Shown: positions 1 to 6,236 of the stretch, one piece after another
Layout: every line of letters starts with the position of its first letter
Position numbering within the stretch: the stretch's first letter is position 1
Made by a program: the position numbers and the translations under genes
Notes under the pieces: generated by a model
The model's database searches: none
What the model saw: only the letters and a program-made list of their open reading frames with translations
Told to the model about the DNA's origin: nothing
NCBI GenBank assembly: GCA_030018555.1
Contig: JASEHY010000024.1
Location: 1-12,439 of the forward strand
Length of the DNA: 12,439 nt
Reading direction: 5' to 3'
From: Planctomycetota bacterium
GTDB lineage: Bacteria > Planctomycetota > MHYJ01 > JACQXL01

Positions 1-83
1 CCCGAGATTTACTCGGCACGTCCTGATGTCTATCGGTTTATTGATTTCGGGGAGATTCTTTTCTATACGATAACTCTTGACTT
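1..83. other. Left edge, no assignable gene
   Basis: No gene can be supported here. A short hairpin is visible at 2-16 (CCGAG, loop ATTTA, CTCGG), similar in style to the palindromes elsewhere in the window. One forward frame is open from base 1 to a TAA at 142-144 and could be the 3' end of an upstream gene, but its second half is the promoter of the next gene, so I do not call it. Confidence 0.4.
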
Positions 84-104
84 TTGCTATATCGTTTCTA
101 TAAT
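77..104 (+). promoter_or_regulatory. Sigma-70 promoter of the CxxC-repeat protein gene, leaderless geometry
   Basis: A -35 box TTGACT (77-82) and a perfect -10 box TATAAT (99-104) are separated by 16 bases. Counting seven bases from the end of the -10 box puts +1 at base 111, the A of the ATG. There is no Shine-Dalgarno sequence between the -10 box and the ATG (ATCGCT only). The mRNA is therefore predicted to be leaderless. Confidence 0.75.
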
Positions 105-110
105 ATCGCT

Positions 111-1565
111 ATGGAAAAAATCGTCAGGTTTATCATCTGTCTAATCCTCTTTTTACTCCCCTTCTCAAATCTGCTGTCAGAGATTGTTATTCTTAAGGAT
201 GGTTCCAAATATATCGGCTCATTGCAGGAAGAGGGGCAGGTGATTAAAATCGCTACTCCCCCACCCAAACAGACCACCATTGCAGTAAATAAGGATGATA
301 TCAAGGTTATTTATTCTGATATTAACGCTATCGTTGATAAAATAAGGGTTACCATAAAAAAGGCAGATGAGATTGTTGACCGAGCAACCAAGTCAGAAGA
401 CCTTGATAACCGTAATAAAGAAATTGAGAAGGGACTTGAGATATTAAAAGAGGCACAGAGTATCGCAATAGAGACCGCAGAATTTTTTACAGGCGAGAAC
501 CAGAAGGTTTTTAATGAGGTTATGAGTGAAATAAATCAGGCGATGAAATATGCCCGTTCATTGATGGTTACAAAGCCGAAACCTTTGCCTTCTTCAGATA
601 CTTCTGATGATGAAAAGAAGGGAGAGATAAAGAAATATCCCTGTCTGTATTGTTATGGTTCAACCGATTTGCTCTGTGCAGATTGTGAAGGCACAGGGAA
701 ACAGTTGCTTAAGTGTGATATTTGCTCCGGTAAAGGTGAGTGTAAATATTGTAGAGGAACTACTAAAGTAGTTTGCTCCACCTGTGGCGGGTCTGGCGAG
801 GAAACCTACATCGGTGGTCCGCAGGGTTTTCATACAAAAACCTGCAGGACCTGTAAGGGAAACAAACATATTAAATGCAGGAAATGTAAAGACCTTCCGG
901 GCAGGTGCCACTTTTGTGCAGGTAAAGGAACGGTGCTGGGTAAAAAGTGTGCTGTTTGTGAAGGAAACGGGCTTGTCAGTTGTAAAACTTGCAAAGGTGA
1001 TGGCTTTTTCCCTGAAACTGTTATTTTAGGTAAGCCCTTTGATGATGTCCTGAATGAATTAAACAAGACAATTAAATCGCTGGATGGCGTCAAAGATGAT
1101 GTGAAATATTCTTTACGAAGGAAGATGAATGAGATATGGGAAAAAGAATTCGCAGGGAAAATAGTCCAGGCAACAGGGGTTCTGGAGAAAATATATTTAA
1201 TAACTAAGCCGGATGACTCCCACTCACTAATTCTACAAATCGGGTTTCGTTCTGAAACAACTCTTTTTTTCTGCGGGGCTAACCTGATAGATTATCCTTC
1301 AAACAAACTTGCCTCTATTGGGAAGAGACCTTTATATCATCTCCAGTTTGCAACGACCCCAAACTGGTTGGATAAAATCAGTGAGGTAACGATAGGTGAT
1401 AAGGTCTGGTTTTTGATGATGTTGCCAAGCCAGATACGGCAACCTCTTCTGTCCTTGTCTGATATTATATCGGATGATATTGAGTTCAATAAGATATTGT
1501 TATTGACTTATCAACCCGCTGGTGGTCAGAAGGTTGTTACGATAACCCCTCCGTTGAAGAGATAA
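111..1565 (+). CDS. Exported protein with ten CxxC (DnaJ-like) zinc-finger motifs
   Basis: The protein has 484 residues from the ATG at 111. An upstream in-frame TTG at 84 is rejected because it lies between the -35 and -10 boxes. Residues 1-23 look like a signal peptide: basic start, hydrophobic core, then NLLSE. Residues 24-70 (IVILKDGSKYIGSL) resemble small beta-barrel modules seen in secreted proteins. Residues 72-155 are helical and charged. Residues 178-297 hold ten CxxC motifs (C178, C189, C202, C211, C222, C245, C256, C266, C280, C291), many as CxxCxGxG, the zinc-binding repeat of DnaJ. DnaJ has four such motifs and a J domain; no J domain is present here. The C-terminal part (310-484) is unrecognised but may contain an OB-like segment (GKIVQATG to GDKVWFLM). 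Function is unknown. A periplasmic zinc-binding, redox or protein-binding role is inference. It ends 34 bases from the convergent receiver gene. Confidence 0.85.
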   Translation: MEKIVRFIICLILFLLPFSNLLSEIVILKDGSKYIGSLQEEGQVIKIATPPPKQTTIAVNKDDIKVIYSDINAIVDKIRVTIKKADEIVDRATKSEDLDNRNKEIEKGLEILKEAQSIAIETAEFFTGENQKVFNEVMSEINQAMKYARSLMVTKPKPLPSSDTSDDEKKGEIKKYPCLYCYGSTDLLCADCEGTGKQLLKCDICSGKGECKYCRGTTKVVCSTCGGSGEETYIGGPQGFHTKTCRTCKGNKHIKCRKCKDLPGRCHFCAGKGTVLGKKCAVCEGNGLVSCKTCKGDGFFPETVILGKPFDDVLNELNKTIKSLDGVKDDVKYSLRRKMNEIWEKEFAGKIVQATGVLEKIYLITKPDDSHSLILQIGFRSETTLFFCGANLIDYPSNKLASIGKRPLYHLQFATTPNWLDKISEVTIGDKVWFLMMLPSQIRQPLLSLSDIISDDIEFNKILLLTYQPAGGQKVVTITPPLKR

Positions 1566-1599
1566 GGTGGCAGATAGATTTATAGTGCTGTTATTTCGG

Positions 1600-2409
1600 T
1601 TAGGAAGTGCCCAATAACTCTAATAGTTTATTTTTTATCTCATCCGGGTCAGTAAAACTAAATCCTGCCTTTTTGGCGGTATCATCAGCCCTTCTTTCTA
1701 TGAATGCAAGATGTGAACTCAGTGTTAATGGTTCTTGCTCCTTAAGAAGGATGTGTGTGTATAGTGGTTTTGATGGTAACCGCGATTCAGGACATAACGT
1801 TTTGAAGAAGTCCTGAAATTCTACGCGGTTATTTCCAGCCGAACGACAGGGTAAAGGTAGTAACGGCTCTGCTAAGAAACCTTTCAGACTTAAATCCACT
1901 AACGAACATTTTAATACTGATGAGGATTTCTGTTCTGCCATTGAGATTTCCACACTATATGTAATGGAGTAATGGCAGGTATTCGTTTCTCCACTCTGAG
2001 TATGCAAAGAAGAAATTGCCTTATAGATACTTTCCATTAAGTTAACACAGCGGAAAGGCCTTGTAAGGAATTCAACATTATTCAGAGAATGCAGGTCCTC
2101 TGCTTTGCCACTTATAACAATAATAGGGAACTGGGGAATAAGATTTCTTACTCGTTCTACAAACTTTCCTGTATCAGAATTGAGTCTCTCAACCTCCATT
2201 ATAACGAGGTCAAATAAACCGGTCTCTATCTTTTTTACAGCGTCAGAAAAGTCTTCTGAAAGTGATGTGCCATAATAAGATGAAAGTATGCTTTTAATCA
2301 GAACACCAGTTTCTTGAAGATGGTCAACTATCAATATATTCTGCATACCAACTCTCTTATTATTATCGGCTTTTTCATCCCTAAACTTGACCTGATTAAA
2401 ATTCCCCAT
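1600..2409 (-). CDS. Degenerate response-regulator receiver fused to a PilZ-like domain
   Basis: The protein has 269 residues. Residues 23-137 fit a CheY-type receiver: ILIVDH starts strand 1, FDLVIMEVERL covers the phosphorylation strand, and FPIIVISG and LTRPF complete the core. Key residues are altered. The acidic pair is D29-H30, the phospho-acceptor position is E72 instead of Asp, and the conserved Lys is R117. S100 fits the Thr/Ser position. Residues about 145-265 look like PilZ: DLSLKG (172-177) fits the (D/N)xSxxG motif and AGFSFTD fits its last strand, but the RxxxR arginines that bind c-di-GMP are not visible. The ATG at 2409 has a good Shine-Dalgarno (GGAGGGG, spacer 7) supplied by a neighbouring palindrome. 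An alternative ATG at 2346 would start right at the receiver fold, so the first 21 residues are uncertain. The likely role is phosphorylation-independent signalling or scaffolding, which is inference. Confidence 0.78.
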   Translation of the reverse strand: MGNFNQVKFRDEKADNNKRVGMQNILIVDHLQETGVLIKSILSSYYGTSLSEDFSDAVKKIETGLFDLVIMEVERLNSDTGKFVERVRNLIPQFPIIVISGKAEDLHSLNNVEFLTRPFRCVNLMESIYKAISSLHTQSGETNTCHYSITYSVEISMAEQKSSSVLKCSLVDLSLKGFLAEPLLPLPCRSAGNNRVEFQDFFKTLCPESRLPSKPLYTHILLKEQEPLTLSSHLAFIERRADDTAKKAGFSFTDPDEIKNKLLELLGTS

Positions 2410-2412
2410 CTT

Positions 2413-2514
2413 AATTCCCCTCCCTTGATGGGAGGGGATAGGGGAGGGTGAAACGCACTTATATCACCCCCTCCCAACCTCCCCCATCAAGGGGGAGGAG
2501 AAAGTTGGGGAATT
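2413..2514. repeat. Nested palindromic element between divergent genes
   Basis: The outer arms AATTCCCC (2413-2420) and GGGGAATT (2507-2514) match perfectly. Inside are CCCCTCCC/GGGAGGGG (2417-2424 with 2430-2437, loop TTGAT), GGGTGA/TCACCC (2446-2451 with 2464-2469) and CCTCCCCC/GGGGGAGG (2478-2485 with 2491-2498, loop ATCAA). The outer stem and the first hairpin share CCCC at 2417-2420, so alternative folds compete. On the minus strand the element supplies the Shine-Dalgarno of the receiver gene. Its right end abuts the gpmI promoter. Confidence 0.8.
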
Positions 2515-2518
2515 TCTG

Positions 2519-2546
2519 TTGACCTGATTAGAGGATTGACTATAAT
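2519..2546 (+). promoter_or_regulatory. Sigma-70 promoter of gpmI, leaderless geometry
   Basis: The -35 box TTGACC (2519-2524) and the perfect -10 box TATAAT (2541-2546) have a 16-base spacer. Expected +1 is at 2553-2554, and the ATG begins at 2554. No ribosome binding site fits between the -10 box and the ATG (ATAGTTT). The layout closely matches the promoter at 77-104. Confidence 0.75.
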
Positions 2547-2553
2547 ATAGTTT

Positions 2554-4131
2554 ATGAAAGTGCCGTTATTCGTATTGTTAATAATGGATGGTTGGGGAAT
2601 AAACAAACGAAGGGAAGGTAATGCTATAAAATTAGCAAAAACTCCCAATTTAAGCAGATTAGAGAAAGAATTCCCATATACTGAACTTGAATGTTCTGGT
2701 AATGCAGTTGGCTTACCAGAAGGATTGATGGGCAATTCCGAAGTCGGGCATCTCAATATCGGAGCAGGTCGTGTCGTCTGGCAGGATATTACCAGAATTG
2801 ATAACGCTATCAAGAATGGTTCTTTTTTTACTAATCCTGAATTACTCGTGGCAATGGAATATGCCCACGAGCATAAAACAAATCTTCATCTCATTGGTTT
2901 AGTTTCGGATGGCGGTGTCCACAGTTTTGATAACCATTACTTTGCTCTTCTGGAAATGGCAAAGAGAAACGGGTTTAACACGCACAATCTGTTTTTCCAT
3001 GCGGTTATGGATGGACGTGATACGTCTCCTACCAGTGGCGTTCATTATCTTGAGAGATTATCAGCCAGGATGAATTCTCTTTCCGCAGGGAGAATCGCAA
3101 CTATCTGTGGTCGTTACTATCTGATGGACAGGGATAAAAGATGGGAAAGATTAGAAAAGGCATATCATTGTCTCACCCTTGGCGAAGCCGTGCCGGCAGG
3201 AGAATCAGCCAGTGATGCAATAAAAGAGGCATATCAAAGAGGTGAAACCGATGAGTTCATAAAACCAATTGTTATCACTCAGGACGGAAAACCATCTGGT
3301 TTAATTCGTGATAACGATTCCGTGATATTCTTTAATTTTAGAGCGGATAGAGCCCGAGAGATAACCCGTGCCTTAACCGAACCATCTTTCAGGGAATTCA
3401 ACCGTAAGACCTTTCCAAAGGTGTTTTATACTACTATGACTCAATATGACGAAAATTTCACTCTACCTGTTGCCTTTAAACCAATTGGTTTAACAAACAT
3501 CCTTGGGAAGGTATTATCACAGAATAATATCAAGCAGTTGCGAATTGCGGAGACTGAAAAATATGCCCATCTTACTTATTTCTTTAATGGCGGCGAAGAA
3601 AAACCATTCCCTCTTGAGGATAGAATACTTATTCTTTCTCCTAAGGTTCCGACCTATGATATGCAGCCGGAGATGAATGCACCGGAGGTTACCAGAGAAG
3701 TTCTGAAAGACATCTCGGAGAAAAGACATCCCGTAATAATTATGAACTATGCTAATTGTGATATGGTAGGTCATACCGGCATATTGGAGGCGGGCATAAA
3801 GGCAGTTGAAACTGTTGACAAGAGTGTCGGTGAAATTGTTGATGCAGTATTGGCCCAAAAGGGCGTGATTATTGTTACATCAGACCACGGAAATGCCGAA
3901 GAGATGATTGACTATACTCATTCAAACCAACCTCATACCTACCATACTACTAATCTTGTTCCATTTATGCTGATAAGCGATGCCTATAAAAACAGACAAC
4001 TCAAACCGTCAGGCAAACTATGTGATATCGCCCCCACCATTCTTGAGATTATAGGCATAGAAAAACCTCAGGAAATGGAAGGAGTTACTTTAATCCCGCA
4101 TTATTCACAATCCCGCCCCTGGCGGGATTGA
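2554..4131 (+). CDS. gpmI: 2,3-bisphosphoglycerate-independent phosphoglycerate mutase
   Basis: This cytoplasmic glycolytic and gluconeogenic enzyme interconverts 3- and 2-phosphoglycerate using two metal ions (usually Mn). At 525 residues it has normal length for the alkaline-phosphatase-superfamily enzyme. Visible motifs include MDGWG with metal ligand D12, GNSEVGH with catalytic S62, HAVMDGRDTSP and RYYLMDRDKRW of the phosphotransferase domain, FNFRADRAREI with the substrate arginines, EKYAHLTYFFNGG with the active-site Lys, NYANCDMVGHTG and TSDHGNAEEM with metal ligands, and HTYHTTNLVPF with the last ligand His. All look intact. The last residues (SQSRPWRD) and the TGA stop are encoded by a perfect 10-bp hairpin (4108-4130), so the C-terminal end is repeat-derived. 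It is transcribed alone, convergent to the Nudix gene, from a leaderless-type promoter. Confidence 0.97.
   Translation: MKVPLFVLLIMDGWGINKRREGNAIKLAKTPNLSRLEKEFPYTELECSGNAVGLPEGLMGNSEVGHLNIGAGRVVWQDITRIDNAIKNGSFFTNPELLVAMEYAHEHKTNLHLIGLVSDGGVHSFDNHYFALLEMAKRNGFNTHNLFFHAVMDGRDTSPTSGVHYLERLSARMNSLSAGRIATICGRYYLMDRDKRWERLEKAYHCLTLGEAVPAGESASDAIKEAYQRGETDEFIKPIVITQDGKPSGLIRDNDSVIFFNFRADRAREITRALTEPSFREFNRKTFPKVFYTTMTQYDENFTLPVAFKPIGLTNILGKVLSQNNIKQLRIAETEKYAHLTYFFNGGEEKPFPLEDRILILSPKVPTYDMQPEMNAPEVTREVLKDISEKRHPVIIMNYANCDMVGHTGILEAGIKAVETVDKSVGEIVDAVLAQKGVIIVTSDHGNAEEMIDYTHSNQPHTYHTTNLVPFMLISDAYKNRQLKPSGKLCDIAPTILEIIGIEKPQEMEGVTLIPHYSQSRPWRD
4108..4130. repeat. Hairpin covering the gpmI stop codon
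   Basis: CAATCCCGCC (4108-4117), loop CCT, GGCGGGATTG (4121-4130) form a perfect 10-bp stem with a 3-base loop. The gpmI TGA stop (4129-4131) lies in the right arm. There is no T-tract after it, so it is not a textbook terminator. Confidence 0.85.
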
Positions 4132-4140
4132 GGCGGGATA

Positions 4141-4179
4141 ACCCGCAGTAATGGCGCCTCTGGCGCCATAACTGCGGGT
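4141..4179. repeat. Long near-perfect hairpin, 17 of 18 pairs
   Basis: ACCCGCAGT (4141-4149) pairs with ACTGCGGGT (4171-4179). After one A-A mismatch, ATGGCGCC (4151-4158) pairs with GGCGCCAT (4162-4169) around the loop TCT. It lies in the convergent gap between gpmI and the Nudix gene and may stop or protect transcripts from either side, although no U-tract is present. Confidence 0.85.
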
Positions 4180-4222
4180 AATGAGGTGACCGATGATGTG
4201 TCCTTTGTTGATGCCTTTACCA

Positions 4223-4284
4223 CGTTAGAAGTCCGTTCCGCCTCTGGTGGAACGGCAGTCGCCTATGGCGACTTACTTCTAACG
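4223..4284. repeat. Palindromic element predicted to fold as a three-way junction
   Basis: Outer arms CGTTAGAAGT (4223-4232) and ACTTCTAACG (4275-4284) are perfect. They enclose hairpin 1, CCGTTCCGCC (4233-4242), loop TCT, GGTGGAACGG (4246-4255), with one G-T pair. Hairpin 2 is AGTCGCC (4257-4263), loop TAT, GGCGACT (4267-4273). Only C4256 and T4274 are unpaired at the junction. The last codons and TAG stop of the Nudix gene lie within it. Confidence 0.85.
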
Positions 4285-4895
4285 GGGTTTATAAAATCAC
4301 TATAAACTATTTGTGACCATGTTTCCATAGATGACAGACAAGTCTCAATTTCTTGCACAGTGGCGAATCTTCCAACCATCAATTCTTTCTCGGCAACCTC
4401 AATGCCATTTATATCATCAACGATAACCTCATAAACCAACCCTAAGTGTACCTGCCCTACCGGAACTGTATCATCGTTGATATATCCTACGATTCTATAT
4501 TGATATTTAGTGTTAACTTTTAATTCTTCGTGTAATTCCCGTTCTAATCCATTTTTTATGATGTCAACAATCGCTGATACACTTTCTACAGGGTTAATAT
4601 GCCCGCCGATACCTATAGAGTATTTATGATGCAACCGTTTTTCTGCCTGTCCTGACAAACGTTGAACAAGAAATATCTTACATACTTTTGATAGATTATT
4701 AGTATAACTGATGACAAGATAAGGTATTATCTGCTTTAGAGAAGGGTCATTTTCTGCATCAGTCCGATTTATAAAATAAGCAAAGTGATGAATATTTGCT
4801 ATGAGCGTATTAAGATTGTCCTGCTGAAACCCATTTGGGATAATTTCCCCTGATAGCAATTTGTCACGCGATACTACCAACACTTTTTCTACCAC
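4263..4895 (-). CDS. Nudix-family hydrolase (predicted phosphoesterase, COG4112-like)
   Basis: The protein has 210 residues and starts at GTG, with Shine-Dalgarno TAGGAG six bases upstream; that motif overlaps the TAG stop of the preceding HD-GYP gene. The core HHKYSIGIGGHINP (88-102) followed by LERELHEELKV (117-127) is a Nudix box with G98, E104, R119, E120, E123 and E124. Fourteen residues separate E104 from R119, where the classical GX5EX7REUXEE box has seven. I recall this expanded box and the GGHINP signature in the MutT-like family COG4112, so it is probably a family trait. Members hydrolyse nucleoside-diphosphate-linked compounds; the substrate here is unknown. It is the last gene of the minus-strand series. 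The C-terminal NPVRSKSP and stop are encoded inside the three-way-junction palindrome and are probably not original to the protein. Confidence 0.85.
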   Translation of the reverse strand: MVEKVLVVSRDKLLSGEIIPNGFQQDNLNTLIANIHHFAYFINRTDAENDPSLKQIIPYLVISYTNNLSKVCKIFLVQRLSGQAEKRLHHKYSIGIGGHINPVESVSAIVDIIKNGLERELHEELKVNTKYQYRIVGYINDDTVPVGQVHLGLVYEVIVDDINGIEVAEKELMVGRFATVQEIETCLSSMETWSQIVYSDFINPVRSKSP

Positions 4896-4903
4896 ACAAA
4901 CTC

Positions 4904-6220
4904 CTACTGTGCCGTTGTCTGGAAAGACTTAAGTAAAGCATCTTTTTTTGTTAATGTATTCATTATATAAATACTCTGCTGTTCTACCAGACTGATAGTC
5001 TTTGATGCCACCAGTTTATTATCACTAACAGACATTATATTAACTGTTGGCCTCAAAGGGAATTTCTCGTTATTCTTAATTACCTCGGCAATCTCATTAG
5101 TGTTGAGAAGTATAAAGGTGCCTATGGGATAGATGCCTATTTGTTTAATCAAAACTTTAAGGACTTTTTTGGCGGTATCACTATCTGCCACACTAATCAA
5201 TTCGCGTAATACTTCCTGCGGCGATTTAGGTGTCGCATCAGACGATGGATACATCAATGCTCCAAAAGTGTCAGTTATTCTCATAATATGAACATACTCG
5301 TGAACTCTTATACCAGGAGTGGACGAATGAAAGACATAATTGAGATATTGCTCACAGATTTCTATAATTGAATAAGGAATATTCGGTATCTGTTTCAGGA
5401 AGTTAATACTACGGCTAATTGATTCAGAAATCGTTTTTAATGTAGTAAGAGAGGATTTTTCGCTTAATAATTCCTTCATACCAATATCGTGCAGAAAGGC
5501 AACCAGACCTACCTCCTCCAGACGGGACTGATTATAACCAAGCCCAATTCCGATAGAAATGGAATAAAGTATGGTATTAATCTGATGAGAGATAAAATGC
5601 TCAAGAGATGCTTTCTGATTGGCAACGGATATAAGAATAGAATAATTCTGTCGCAAAAATATAATGGTTTCTCTAATAAGTTGAATGAGTTCGTCTGTAT
5701 TGACATTGGAAGGAACACTGTTATCTGCAAGATAAAGAATATTCTGTTTGGCTTCAAATAGTTTATGATAGAGAACATGGGCGTCTTCTTCAATTTTATC
5801 TGCTTGAGTTTTTATAGATGAAATACTTAAACCTGTTGGTTCATCCGTTGGCTCACTTTTCTCTGAAGTAACAAAGTCCTTTCTTGTTTTTTCCCTGAGA
5901 GAGGAATATTTGATGCTTTCTGATTTTTCTTCAATGGGCTTCTCATCACTAACATCTGTTTTGATTAGTCTGGCGTGAGATACTTCCGGTATTTTTAAGT
6001 GAGGTTTTGTTTCTTCTTGTTGAGGAATGGATACTTTCTCGCCGTCCCTGACGGGACTACCTCCCCGATGTAACATCGGGGTAGGGGCGTCGGATGGTTC
6101 TTGCTCTTTTGACTCTTTTTTATCACTATCATCTCTTTTGTCAGACTCATCCGGCTTTTTCCATAATTTAGAAATATCAGAGAATTTTACCATTTCATTA
6201 TAACCACTTACAGGAAACAA
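4904..6220 (-). CDS. Degenerate HD-GYP domain protein with disordered N-terminus
   Basis: The protein has 438 residues. The start is a TTG with AGGGG seven bases upstream; an ATG at 6193 (residue 10) is the alternative and lacks a clear Shine-Dalgarno. Residues 12-145 are charged and low in complexity, probably disordered. Residues 150-365 follow the HD-GYP fold: H212 (SHQIN), LHDIGM with H244-D245, and RITDTFGALM with D317. The HHE and GYP motifs of true c-di-GMP phosphodiesterases are replaced by QYL and a VFHSST stretch. The C-terminal segment GIYPIGTFILLNTNEIAEV to RPTVNIM matches the usual extension of HD-GYP proteins. Activity against c-di-GMP is therefore doubtful; a sensor, regulatory or altered-substrate role is inference. 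Residues about 46-61 (PTPMLHRGGSPVRDG region) are encoded by palindromic DNA inserted in frame. The gene lies 16 bases after the zinc-ribbon gene. Confidence 0.82.
   Translation of the reverse strand: MFPVSGYNEMVKFSDISKLWKKPDESDKRDDSDKKESKEQEPSDAPTPMLHRGGSPVRDGEKVSIPQQEETKPHLKIPEVSHARLIKTDVSDEKPIEEKSESIKYSSLREKTRKDFVTSEKSEPTDEPTGLSISSIKTQADKIEEDAHVLYHKLFEAKQNILYLADNSVPSNVNTDELIQLIRETIIFLRQNYSILISVANQKASLEHFISHQINTILYSISIGIGLGYNQSRLEEVGLVAFLHDIGMKELLSEKSSLTTLKTISESISRSINFLKQIPNIPYSIIEICEQYLNYVFHSSTPGIRVHEYVHIMRITDTFGALMYPSSDATPKSPQEVLRELISVADSDTAKKVLKVLIKQIGIYPIGTFILLNTNEIAEVIKNNEKFPLRPTVNIMSVSDNKLVASKTISLVEQQSIYIMNTLTKKDALLKSFQTTAQ
6044..6081. repeat. Paired palindromes inside the HD-GYP coding region
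   Basis: GTCCC-TGAC-GGGAC (6044-6057) is followed by CCCCGATG-TAA-CATCGGGG (6063-6081). The second shares the CCCGATG...CATCGGG core with the hairpins at 10723-10740 and 12218-12237. They lie in the disordered linker and keep the reading frame. Confidence 0.8.
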
Positions 6221-6236
6221 CTGGATTCCCCTGACA

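Noticed and set aside
84..110. TTG start at 84 for the CxxC-repeat protein
   Set aside because: It lies between the -35 and -10 boxes, and the signal peptide begins naturally at the ATG at 111.
1..144. Open forward frame from base 1, possible 3' end of an upstream gene
   Set aside because: It would run through the promoter and into the next gene, its second half looks unlike conserved protein, and nothing is recognisable.
3517..3858. 113-codon minus-strand open frame inside gpmI
   Set aside because: It is antisense to conserved active-site regions of gpmI and has no recognisable protein features.
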